From: an uncultured Clostridia bacterium | Lineage (GTDB): Bacteria > Bacillota > Clostridia > Oscillospirales > Acutalibacteraceae | Length of the DNA stretch: 6,536 nucleotides | Assembly: GCA_946610835.1 (NCBI GenBank) | Contig: CAMOCU010000055.1 | Span: forward strand, 1-6,536 | Reading direction: 5' to 3' | In this document: one piece after another, positions 1 to 6,108 of the stretch | Layout of the letters: each line of letters begins with the position of its first letter | Numbering within the stretch: the stretch's first letter is position 1 | Made by a program: the position numbers and the translations under genes | The notes under the pieces: generated by a model | Told to the model about the DNA's origin: nothing | Database searches by the model: none | Seen by the model: the letters and a program-made list of their open reading frames with translations, nothing else

Positions 1-1
1 A

Positions 2-910
2 CGCAGAGTGTACGACATCCTGACGACCGCGCTGACCGGCTATCCGTGCGGCTACCGCACGCTGCGTCTGACGAAGGAGGGGCTGGATGTGCGTTCAGTC
101 CGCATCCAAGGCGTTCAGGCGACTGATCTGCCGCAAAGCGGGTATTCCGAAGAACTGTTGAGCGAACTGACCGGTGATTTGGAAGCGTATGCCAAAGGCT
201 GCTTCAAGGCAGCGTTCAGCATCCGCAAAGAAGGCTTTTTCAGTGAGGAGTCGCTGCGGCGGATTCTCGCGCATTTCGGCGGCGATACACTGCAAAAGCT
301 GATTGACGTCGTCTACCCTGCTTTCTTTGCCAATATTTCGCTGCCGATCTATCGCAAGGATGCCGCGCAGGACGGCAAAAGTCTGCAGCAGATTGCCGAA
401 CAGCTCGGGCTTCACATGCCGCAGACAGACGACCGGATCGTGTCTGACACGCTGTACTATTTCATCACCGTCCTGTACAACGGCGACGAATCGGTCGCGT
501 ACAACGACGAGCGGATCCTGCTGTTTATGCAGTGTGTGTACAGCGCCATGTACACTTCTCTGCAACAGGTACAGTCCGCACAGCGCGACGCGATCCGTGC
601 CGACTTCCGTGCAAACTTTGCAGGCGCTGCGCTGCCGTACGCCGTCGTTACCGCCGGACGGGCGGCGCTCGCGGGCGTTAAGGACGACGCTCTGCTCGAA
701 GGCGTGCTGCTGCTCGCCTCCCCTGTGATCGACCTTTTTGCCAAAGACAACGACGACACCGCGGACAACGACGTCTTTTTGCCCGACCGTGACGAAAAGC
801 CGGCGACATTCTGGCAAAGCTTGCTGAAAGTGTGCCGCATGATCCGCAAAATCATCACCTTGTATGTGACCGATTCCTTCCGCATTTTCAAAGCCCGCTG
901 GTTCGACTGA
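2..910 (+). CDS. Hypothetical protein, probably 5'-truncated by the window edge
   Basis: I do not recognise this protein. A GTG at 8 would give 300 residues, but only seven bases precede it, no ribosome binding site is visible, and the frame stays open to the left edge (CGC AGA before the GTG), so the true start probably lies outside the window. The product looks cytoplasmic: no signal peptide or clear membrane segment, many charged helical stretches, an acidic patch around residues 245-262 (rich in D and N), and a basic, hydrophobic amphipathic C-terminus ending in RWFD. No catalytic motif is evident. Codon use is GC-rich and resembles the hpf and fumarase genes. A good intrinsic terminator follows 37 bases after the TGA stop, so it ends its transcription unit and is not co-transcribed with the secreted protein downstream. 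The coding call is firm because the frame is long and followed by a terminator; the function is unknown. Confidence 0.8.
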   Translation, partial: RRVYDILTTALTGYPCGYRTLRLTKEGLDVRSVRIQGVQATDLPQSGYSEELLSELTGDLEAYAKGCFKAAFSIRKEGFFSEESLRRILAHFGGDTLQKLIDVVYPAFFANISLPIYRKDAAQDGKSLQQIAEQLGLHMPQTDDRIVSDTLYYFITVLYNGDESVAYNDERILLFMQCVYSAMYTSLQQVQSAQRDAIRADFRANFAGAALPYAVVTAGRAALAGVKDDALLEGVLLLASPVIDLFAKDNDDTADNDVFLPDRDEKPATFWQSLLKVCRMIRKIITLYVTDSFRIFKARWFD

Positions 911-947
911 ACACACCGGGTAAGCACATCCGCTTAAAAACTATTCA

Positions 948-998
948 AACAGGCTTTGCCGATTCTGTTATAAAAGAATCCGGCAAGGCTTGTTTTTT
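948..998 (+). terminator. Intrinsic terminator of the first gene
   Basis: The arms at 948-965 and 976-994 pair over about 17 positions, with two G-U wobbles and one bulged G, around a 10-base AT-rich loop. The run of six T at 993-998 follows directly on the plus strand. It lies 37 bases after the TGA at 908-910 and before the promoter region of the next gene, as expected for a Rho-independent terminator separating the two plus-strand genes. Confidence 0.85.
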
Positions 999-1041
999 CA
1001 ATAAGCCGGAATGTGAAGAGAACGTCATTCGATACTCATCA

Positions 1042-1073
1042 TATTGTCATTTTTCGGGTATATACTGACAATA
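1042..1073 (+). promoter_or_regulatory. Candidate promoter bracketed by an 8-bp inverted repeat
   Basis: TATTGTCA (1042-1049) and its exact reverse complement TGACAATA (1066-1073) flank a 16-base spacer that contains a good -10 box, TATACT, at 1061-1066. No convincing -35 lies 17 bases upstream of that box. Alternatively, TTGTCA (1044-1049) could itself be the -35, with GACAAT (1067-1072) 17 bases on as a weak -10. Either way, transcription would start around 1073-1080 and leave a short leader to the ATG at 1095. The repeat overlaps the promoter elements, so an operator for a dimeric regulator is possible. The repeat is seen directly; its role is inferred. Confidence 0.5.
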
Positions 1074-1084
1074 GACCATGCGGA

Positions 1085-1089
1085 AGGAG
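1085..1089 (+). promoter_or_regulatory. Ribosome binding site that sets the start of the secreted protein
   Basis: AGGAG at 1085-1089 lies 5 bases before the ATG at 1095 and 8 bases before the ATG at 1098. The frame is open further upstream, to an ATG at 1044, but that codon lies inside the promoter region, lacks a ribosome binding site and would put a non-signal sequence ahead of the basic and hydrophobic signal peptide. The start is therefore 1095 or 1098. Confidence 0.85.
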
Positions 1090-1094
1090 CGATC

Positions 1095-3704
1095 ATGATG
1101 AAAACGAACCCTCGAAAATGGCTGGCTCTCCTGCTGACCGCGACAATGCTTTACAGCCTGGCGGCACAAGCGTTTGCGTCGGATCCTTATGCGCCAAACA
1201 GCGATGACACTCGAATTCATGCACAAATTGAAGCTGGCTCAGACACGAATATTCTGCGTATTTCTGCCGACCGCTCTACATGGGACTATTGGGTGCAACT
1301 CTCTGTCAATGACAGCAGCGATTCGGGCGGCTGCACCATTCCCTGCGTTTCCTTCAATCCGTATGCCGGATCGCCCGTCCGATGCACCTACAATTCTGAC
1401 GGCACGGTACAAATGCAGCCCTGCTCGCTGTCGGAGCTGGTTGTACAGCGCTTTTGGGTGCAAGCCGAGCGAACCATTACTGTACAGATGAAGACACAGT
1501 TCTATTCCTCGTCTACGGACTGTCTGTGCTATGTCCGAACATGTCCGAATGATGAGCCCACTGTTTTCTCGCCCCTCATACTCCCGAACGTGTTCGGATC
1601 CATGAATGCAGAATATTTTCCGCTTTGGGATTGCAGCAAAACCTATACGGATTCCAACCACAACGGCGTAATCGATGCGGGAGACAGCGGTTACACGGAT
1701 CTGGATACAATCCCCTGTTCACACAATATCACAGAGACTTTGATCTTTAGGCAGGATCAGCCCGTTCTGTTCGAAGTCTATATGTGGAAAGAGTGTCAGT
1801 ATCCGGTGCATAACAGCTATGGTGAAGAGAACAACGCAAATCTTTCGCTGGCATTCACTTCCACGCCACAAATTTCGGAATTTCAGCTTAACGGCAATGC
1901 AGTTCTTCTTTCTCCCTCGTTCCCGCCGCAGGAACGCTGGCAGCCCTATCTTCGGTATTATCCGCAGATATCTGAACACAGTGCGTGCGAGTCCATTCCC
2001 TGCAGTCTGATTCCGATCAGTTTGAACCCGCGATCCGGCTGCGCGTTTCTGCCTGTCGCCCGCAGCAACAAACTCTATGTCATTCCGCTGGATGAATTCT
2101 GGAAACAGCAATATATGATCGATCGTACCGTATATCTCAAATGTGCGCAGTCGCAAGTTTTCGAATTCTACATAAATAGCATGCACATACCGCAAGAATT
2201 ATGTGTTTATGTAGAAATAATTCCGCAAAGCGGAGGAACTCCGGACTGCAAGAAGTCCTTTTTGTGGATTCCGGGTAGCGACGCGTATTATCCATACCCG
2301 GAGAATACCCTTTTCAGTATTTTTCACGATTGGAACAGCAATGGTAGACTGGATCCGGATGAAGTCGATAGATACGAGGAATCCTGGATGTTGAGCAATG
2401 AATTGCACAGCGATACGGACGTGAATGATAATCAAGGCTTTTTGTATCGGCTCGAATCAGGCACAACATATCAGCTGCGCATACGCATGTGGCTGGAAGC
2501 ACAGCTGCGTAATGAATTGTTCCAGCCGTCTCCCTCAATAAGTGCATTTTCCCCGTGTCTAACCATTTTTCCAGCAGGGTATTCCAGCAATGATTTGCTG
2601 CCGTACAGCTATACCATTACGGATGAGGGCGCTGTGCTTACGGGATGCGATCCGGATTTTCTGGATATAATGGGCAATGAAATTATCCAGGAAGGCCGCA
2701 ATCAATTTCATAATTATAATGAGTTTGAAAAAAAGTTGTGCATTCCGGACTGTCTCGGCGGCCAGCCGGTGATCGCGATTGAAGACTATGCTCTCCGTGA
2801 CATCCCGCCGCATACAATCCTGCTGCCGTCCACAGTGCAGAGGATCGGATCTCATGTATTCGGCAGCGCGCTGCAGACGCTGCATTTGCCGTACGGCGTT
2901 CTTCCCGACCCGGATGCATTTGACAGCAGGGACGTTACACTTTGCTGCGGCACAGAAAGCCGTGCGCTGCAAGCATTTGCCGCTTCGTTCGGATTCGGTT
3001 ATGCTGTGTGCAGTGATCACGGCACAACGCACACGCACGCGTACAATGTTACCATCGTCCCCGCGGGCTTTACACTTCCGGAGAAACGAATCTACACCTG
3101 TACATGCGGTGAAACATACGCTGAATACACCGCCGAACCGCTGAATCTGCCACAAATCAGCACAAAAGAACTGCGCATCAAGCCGGGTCAGACCGCACAG
3201 ACCCCGCTGCATCTGCAGTCGCCTGCGCCGATTCCGGATGTGCATATTGCTGTACAGGCGCCGCCTTGCCTGCGGATGGAATCCGTGCAAGGCGCAACCT
3301 TCACTCCGATGGAGGACGGCACGGGATATGTGATCCGCTGCTCACTTCCGGCCGATTTGAACATCCTCTGGCGCGCCGCTCCGGATGCTGCCCGCGGCAA
3401 TTACACGCTGCACTGGTCCGGCACTTTTCTTTCCACCTTTGCACAGGATGCCGGTGAAACGCTGCGCATATCAGAGAGCGCAAGTGATGCCGTCCTTCCG
3501 GAGCGCATTGCCGCAGACGCGGACAGCGACGGCAGCGTGAGTCTGCGGGACGCCGCAGTACTGCGCCGATTCCTTGCGGAAGACCCAGGCGCACAAGCAG
3601 ATGCGGAAAACGCCGACGTCAACGCGGACGGTATTGTTAATCTGAAGGATCTGACTCTGATTTTGCGCTATCTTGCCGGCGGATGGAATGTAACCCTGCG
3701 GTAA
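1095..3704 (+). CDS. Secreted multidomain protein with duplicated module, leucine-rich segment and C-terminal dockerin
   Basis: The product has 869 residues. Residues 1-28 form a signal peptide: basic MMKTNPRK, a hydrophobic core, and probable cleavage after AFA before SD. Two diverged copies of a module follow, about 70-265 and 290-490. Each has an IPC motif (Cys84, Cys303), a later Cys-x-Tyr-Val strand, an EF-hand-like loop (186-197 with D/N/N/D/D; 412-423 with D/N/N/D/E at the ligand positions) and an x-M-W strand (Trp231, Trp466). Residues about 504-640 look like BspA/LRR_5 leucine-rich repeat, including its usual C-terminal 'Ala-rich, FGFGYAV' ending. Residues 648-680 hold a HAY...TCTCGETY motif common in Clostridia surface proteins, and 683-800 a beta-rich domain. 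A type I dockerin occupies about 806-864, with two loops starting at Asp808 and Asp841. Type I dockerins bind cohesins of cellulosomal scaffoldins or surface anchors. No catalytic domain is recognised, so adhesion or structure is inferred. The middle is AT-richer than its neighbours. Confidence 0.9.
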   Translation: MMKTNPRKWLALLLTATMLYSLAAQAFASDPYAPNSDDTRIHAQIEAGSDTNILRISADRSTWDYWVQLSVNDSSDSGGCTIPCVSFNPYAGSPVRCTYNSDGTVQMQPCSLSELVVQRFWVQAERTITVQMKTQFYSSSTDCLCYVRTCPNDEPTVFSPLILPNVFGSMNAEYFPLWDCSKTYTDSNHNGVIDAGDSGYTDLDTIPCSHNITETLIFRQDQPVLFEVYMWKECQYPVHNSYGEENNANLSLAFTSTPQISEFQLNGNAVLLSPSFPPQERWQPYLRYYPQISEHSACESIPCSLIPISLNPRSGCAFLPVARSNKLYVIPLDEFWKQQYMIDRTVYLKCAQSQVFEFYINSMHIPQELCVYVEIIPQSGGTPDCKKSFLWIPGSDAYYPYPENTLFSIFHDWNSNGRLDPDEVDRYEESWMLSNELHSDTDVNDNQGFLYRLESGTTYQLRIRMWLEAQLRNELFQPSPSISAFSPCLTIFPAGYSSNDLLPYSYTITDEGAVLTGCDPDFLDIMGNEIIQEGRNQFHNYNEFEKKLCIPDCLGGQPVIAIEDYALRDIPPHTILLPSTVQRIGSHVFGSALQTLHLPYGVLPDPDAFDSRDVTLCCGTESRALQAFAASFGFGYAVCSDHGTTHTHAYNVTIVPAGFTLPEKRIYTCTCGETYAEYTAEPLNLPQISTKELRIKPGQTAQTPLHLQSPAPIPDVHIAVQAPPCLRMESVQGATFTPMEDGTGYVIRCSLPADLNILWRAAPDAARGNYTLHWSGTFLSTFAQDAGETLRISESASDAVLPERIAADADSDGSVSLRDAAVLRRFLAEDPGAQADAENADVNADGIVNLKDLTLILRYLAGGWNVTLR
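3516..3686 (+). other. Type I dockerin domain (two calcium-binding repeats)
   Basis: The two duplicated segments read DADSDGSVSLRD-AAVLRRFLA and DVNADGIVNLKD-LTLILRYLAGG, separated by a 12-residue linker. Each has the dockerin calcium loop (Asp or Asn at 1, 3, 5; Gly at 6; Asp at 12) followed by the hydrophobic F-helix. The two residues before the final loop Asp, which help set cohesin specificity in known dockerins, are Leu-Arg and Leu-Lys. The two halves are therefore nearly symmetric, as in dockerins able to bind cohesin in two orientations. This implies cohesin-bearing proteins elsewhere in the genome. Confidence 0.9.
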
Positions 3705-3713
3705 GCAGTGAAT

Positions 3714-3760
3714 AAAAAAGGAAACGAGCTTTGCGCGCCTGATGGGAACGCAAAGCTCGT
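3714..3760 (-). terminator. Intrinsic terminator between the convergent secreted-protein genes
   Basis: A perfect 12-bp stem (3724-3735 with 3749-3760) surrounds a 13-base loop. Read on the minus strand, the hairpin begins 13 bases after the stop codon of the InlB-type repeat protein and is followed by CCTTTTTTATT, so it is a clear terminator for that gene. On the plus strand it begins 19 bases after the dockerin gene's stop, but only a weak T-rich stretch (CGATTTATGCTGTTT) follows, so termination in that direction is plausible but less certain. Confidence 0.88.
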
Positions 3761-3773
3761 CGATTTATGCTGT

Positions 3774-5246
3774 TTATCCTTCCGTCGATGGTGCGGTCGT
3801 GGGTTCGGGATCGGGTTCTTCCGCCAAAAACGAGGAAGCCGGTCTTTGAATAGACATCCGCATTCCCTCGTCGACATGTGTCGGCATGGGGATTGGCGTG
3901 CCGGAAGTCGGCTCCGCGCTCGGTTCGGTCTGTGTCACTTTTTCCTGTGTGACTGCGTGCAGCGTCACATCTGCCTGCGGCATGGTAAATGTATACGTTT
4001 TGCTCGTGCTGCCCGGCAGATTACCGCTCTTCCATTCTTGGAACGTATAGCCGCTGCGCACACTGCAGCGCACAGTCACAGTGGTTCCGGGCGCATAGGA
4101 GCCGGCGCCGGAAACAGAAAGAATACCGTCGTCGCCCTGCAGTTTGAGCGTATACTGGTTCTGGATACTTTTGGCGGAAAGCTTGATGTTTGCAGACGGC
4201 ATCACAAAACTGTAGGTCTGTGAATTGCTGCTGGGCGTCCGGGAAGTGTCGGAGGATTTCCAGCCTTCAAAGCTGAATCCGTCAAAGGTGGTACAGCTGA
4301 CCACAACAGTGGAACCGGCTGTGTATACGCCAGCCCCGGTGACTGAAGCGATTCCTGTTCCCTTTTCGAGCGTGACCGTATACTGTGTCCGTTCTGCGGA
4401 CGCGGAAAGCGTCAGATTGGCTGCGGGCATGATGAACGTATAGCTTCCGGATGTGCTGTCCGACACACCGCGGACATTGGACGACCACTTGCGGAATACA
4501 TAGCCGTTCTGCACGGCGCAGGACACGTGTACACGATCTCCGGGGCGGTAATTCCCCGCACCGTTCAGGCCGTACACACCGCTGCCGGATGTGAGCGAAA
4601 GACGATACAGATACTGCTCCGCACCGGCTGTCAGAACCACATTGGACGCAGGCATGATGAATGTGTAGCTTTCACCGCGGCCGCCGGATACGGCGCTGTT
4701 GCTGCTTGTCCAGAATGCGTTGCGGAAGTTTTCGTTTGTCTTGCAGCGCACGGTAACCTTTGTTCCCGGCGCAAAGCTGCCGTCACCGGACACGGAATAC
4801 ACGCCCTCTCCCGGCCATGTAAAGACAGAATATTTCTTGACGGCAGGCGCAGGCTGCGTCGTTTCGGTTTTTGGCGCAGCGTGCGGCATGGCGGGCGCGG
4901 TTGTTTGGGCAGGCACGACCTGCTGGACGAGCTGCACCTGCACCTGCGGCGCAGCGGGTTTGGATTCAGGCTGTACGGTTGTCTTGGCAACGGCACGATT
5001 GGTAGTTTGCGTTTCGGGCATTGTCGCGGCCGGAGCTGTTGTTTCCTCCGGCAGCTGCGTTGCAGTCTCGGCTGGCGATACGGAAGTCGTACAAATCTCC
5101 GTAACTGAAACGGGCTCAGTTTCCTGCGCGTTCACCGTTGCAGCGGCGGAATGTGCATGCACAGCCAGCACCACGCACAGTACCGCGGCAGCAGTGCCCA
5201 GAAACGCGGATAACACTTTGGCGGCAAATTTCAGATTGATACTCAT
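3774..5246 (-). CDS. Secreted or membrane-anchored protein with four divergent InlB-B-type repeats
   Basis: The product has 490 residues. The start MSINLK at 5246 is chosen because AGGGAG lies 8 bases upstream; a longer in-frame start at 5276 has no such site. Residues 6-30 are a hydrophobic signal or anchor segment with AHSAAA after it as a possible cleavage region. Residues 40-135 form a Thr/Pro/Ala/Gln-rich, probably extended or glycosylated linker. Four tandem repeats of about 75 residues follow (about 139-209, 212-286, 288-361, 364-433), each with the pattern Tyr-strand, G-x-G, V-x-G-x-G-x-Y, PG, V-x-V-x-C, G-Y-x-F-x-x-W, Y-x-F-x-MP-x-A-N-V-x-L-x-A. This matches the divergent InlB B-repeat (Flg_new_2) family of bacterial surface proteins. 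Residues 434-490 are an acidic, Pro/Thr-rich tail without an LPxTG motif. A role in surface spacing or adhesion is inferred; no enzyme domain is visible. Confidence 0.88.
   Translation of the reverse strand: MSINLKFAAKVLSAFLGTAAAVLCVVLAVHAHSAAATVNAQETEPVSVTEICTTSVSPAETATQLPEETTAPAATMPETQTTNRAVAKTTVQPESKPAAPQVQVQLVQQVVPAQTTAPAMPHAAPKTETTQPAPAVKKYSVFTWPGEGVYSVSGDGSFAPGTKVTVRCKTNENFRNAFWTSSNSAVSGGRGESYTFIMPASNVVLTAGAEQYLYRLSLTSGSGVYGLNGAGNYRPGDRVHVSCAVQNGYVFRKWSSNVRGVSDSTSGSYTFIMPAANLTLSASAERTQYTVTLEKGTGIASVTGAGVYTAGSTVVVSCTTFDGFSFEGWKSSDTSRTPSSNSQTYSFVMPSANIKLSAKSIQNQYTLKLQGDDGILSVSGAGSYAPGTTVTVRCSVRSGYTFQEWKSGNLPGSTSKTYTFTMPQADVTLHAVTQEKVTQTEPSAEPTSGTPIPMPTHVDEGMRMSIQRPASSFLAEEPDPEPTTAPSTEG
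3948..4832 (-). repeat. Four tandem protein-coding repeats of about 75 codons
   Basis: On the minus strand, repeat 1 spans about 4832-4620, repeat 2 4613-4389, repeat 3 4385-4164 and repeat 4 4157-3948. They are diverged at DNA level but in register at protein level. A single cysteine recurs in each (Cys168, Cys243, Cys318, Cys394), spaced 75, 75 and 76 residues apart, in the V-x-V-x-C strand. The conserved aromatic and Trp position (FRNAFW, FRKW, FEGW, FQEW) and the F-x-MP motif mark every unit. Confidence 0.88.
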
Positions 5247-5254
5247 AATGGTTT

Positions 5255-5260
5255 CTCCCT
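5255..5260 (-). promoter_or_regulatory. Ribosome binding site for the repeat protein
   Basis: AGGGAG on the minus strand lies 8 bases before the ATG at 5246 and decides that start. Just upstream is a run of nine A on the minus strand (5262-5270), which makes the longer start at 5276 look like untranslated leader. Confidence 0.8.
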
Positions 5261-5286
5261 CTTTTTTTTTACACATTTTAGTATTC

Positions 5287-5311
5287 TGTCCTCAAGGACA
5301 CGCTTACTATA
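5287..5311 (-). promoter_or_regulatory. Promoter of the repeat protein with an inverted repeat at the start site
   Basis: On the minus strand, TGC-TATAGT (the -10 box at 5306-5311 with an extended TGn) is a credible sigma-A element. The sequence 17 bases further upstream (CCTGCA) is a poor -35, so the extended -10 probably compensates. An inverted repeat with 6-bp arms (TGTCCT, 2-base centre, AGGACA; 5287-5300) begins near the predicted +1 and could be an operator or a 5' mRNA hairpin. The predicted leader is about 50 bases. A weaker pair further upstream, TTTACA with TACATT, was also noticed. Confidence 0.55.
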
Positions 5312-5410
5312 GCACAAAAAATCAAGGCTGCAGGGAGAATGTATAATTTGATGCGGGATTTGTAAAAAATAAGGCTTCCGACATGCAGAAAAAGAACAAT
5401 TGTACAATAC
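5312..5410. other. Intergenic stretch between hpf terminator and repeat-protein promoter
   Basis: This AT-rich stretch has no coding potential. The one clear structure is the perfect 10-bp palindrome ATTGTACAAT at 5399-5408, just beyond the T-rich end of the hpf terminator. It may be a protein-binding site or chance. I see no small RNA or riboswitch fold here. Confidence 0.4.
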
Positions 5411-5436
5411 AAAAGGCGGCAGGAAAACCTGCCGCC
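5411..5436 (-). terminator. Intrinsic terminator of hpf
   Basis: A perfect 9-bp GC-rich stem (GGCGGCAGG with CCTGCCGCC, 5415-5423 with 5428-5436) closes a four-base loop (TTTT on the minus strand). It begins 14 bases after the hpf stop codon and is followed by TTTTGTATTG on the minus strand. It is compact and strong, and it separates hpf from the repeat-protein gene. Confidence 0.92.
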
Positions 5437-5450
5437 GATGGAATTCACTT

Positions 5451-5984
5451 TTATTCGCTTTCGGGGACGATCACGCCGTATCCGCCGGCTCCCCGCTTGT
5501 ACACTACGTTGACATCACCGGTCTCCGCATTGCGGAACATGTAGAACAGGTGGCCGAGCAGATTCATCTGCAGGATAGCCTCCTCCACGCTTTCGGGCTT
5601 GAGTGCGACCGCCTTGGTGCGCACCACGTCGAACTGCTCCTCTTCCGTCACGGCTGCGTCTGTTTCGGCAATGATTTCATCAAGATTGCCGGCACGCAGT
5701 TTCTTTTCCAGACGGGTCTTGTTTCTGCGGATCTGACGGATGATGGCGTCGATACAGTTGTCCAGCGCCTCGTTCATGTTCTGGGCGGATTCTTCCGCGC
5801 GGAAAATCATCCCCCGGCTGGCGACCGTCACCTCCACGATCTGGCTGGATTTTTCCACCGTGGCTGTCACCTTGGCCTGCGCCGATTCATCGAAAAACTT
5901 GGCGACCTTTGCCAGCTTTTTTTCGGCGTGCTCTTTGAACGAATCTCTGGGCGTACATTTTCTGCCTGTAATGATGATCTTCAT
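5451..5984 (-). CDS. hpf: Ribosome hibernation promoting factor, long form
   Basis: The 177-residue length fits the long HPF family of Firmicutes. Residues 1-100 are the S30AE domain (MKIIITGRK start, the V-E-V-T-V strand, F-R-A-E-E-S-A-Q-N-M, then a basic helix with RQIRRNKTR) that binds the 30S decoding region and blocks mRNA and tRNA. Residues 118-177 are the C-terminal dimerisation domain, with KPESVEEAILQMNLLGH, FRNAETGDVNVVYKR and a YGVI strand, which in this family joins two 70S ribosomes into inactive 100S dimers. The usual H-D-F-F-V-F and R-K-D-G-N-Y-G-L-I read HLFYMF and KRGAGGYGVI here, so some charged residues near the dimer interface are changed. The start is supported by AGGAGG 8 bases upstream. 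It is a single-gene unit with its own promoter and terminator, downstream of the fumarase alpha gene. Confidence 0.96.
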   Translation of the reverse strand: MKIIITGRKCTPRDSFKEHAEKKLAKVAKFFDESAQAKVTATVEKSSQIVEVTVASRGMIFRAEESAQNMNEALDNCIDAIIRQIRRNKTRLEKKLRAGNLDEIIAETDAAVTEEEQFDVVRTKAVALKPESVEEAILQMNLLGHLFYMFRNAETGDVNVVYKRGAGGYGVIVPESE

Positions 5985-5992
5985 AACGTCAT

Positions 5993-5998
5993 CCTCCT
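5993..5998 (-). promoter_or_regulatory. Ribosome binding site of hpf
   Basis: A perfect AGGAGG on the minus strand lies 8 bases before the ATG at 5984. It confirms that start and predicts strong translation. Confidence 0.9.
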
Positions 5999-6012
5999 AC
6001 TCTATGGCTTAC

Positions 6013-6062
6013 GCTTCCTTTGGAAGCAAGTATAGTATAGCACATATTTCACAAAAAGTAAA
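6013..6062 (-). promoter_or_regulatory. hpf promoter and 5' leader hairpin
   Basis: On the minus strand, TTTACT (6057-6062) is a fair -35, followed by a 17-base spacer ending in TG and one base, then TATACT (6034-6039), giving a well-formed extended -10 sigma-A promoter. A second TATACT register partly overlaps it. The inverted repeat GCTTCC-AAA-GGAAGC (6013-6027) lies at the expected transcript start and could form a 5' hairpin or act as an operator. The leader to the ATG is about 43 bases. Confidence 0.75.
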
Positions 6063-6108
6063 GAGGAAATGCAGATTTTTTTAATAAATATTCACAATCC
6101 ATGCACAA

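Noticed and set aside
5157..5185. Lipoprotein signal around Cys24 of the repeat protein
   Set aside because: AVLC lacks the lipobox pattern (small residue before Cys) and lies inside the hydrophobic segment, so an ordinary signal or anchor segment fits better.
5247..5276. Longer start for the repeat protein at the ATG at 5276
   Set aside because: It adds MCKKKEGETI from an A-rich leader that contains the ribosome binding site of the 5246 start, and it has no site of its own.
4527..5346. Long open frames on the plus strand opposite the repeat protein
   Set aside because: They have no ribosome binding site, their Cys- and Gly-rich composition mirrors the antisense of Thr/Ala/Pro-rich codons, and the minus strand has a coherent signal peptide and repeats.
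5981..5992. Three-codon reading frame (ATG ACG TTA TGA) overlapping the hpf start
   Set aside because: Its ATG directly abuts AGGAGG with no spacing, so ribosomes should use the hpf ATG 8 bases downstream.
5400..6035. Open frame on the plus strand opposite hpf
   Set aside because: It spans the hpf terminator and promoter, and the minus strand is unmistakably hpf.
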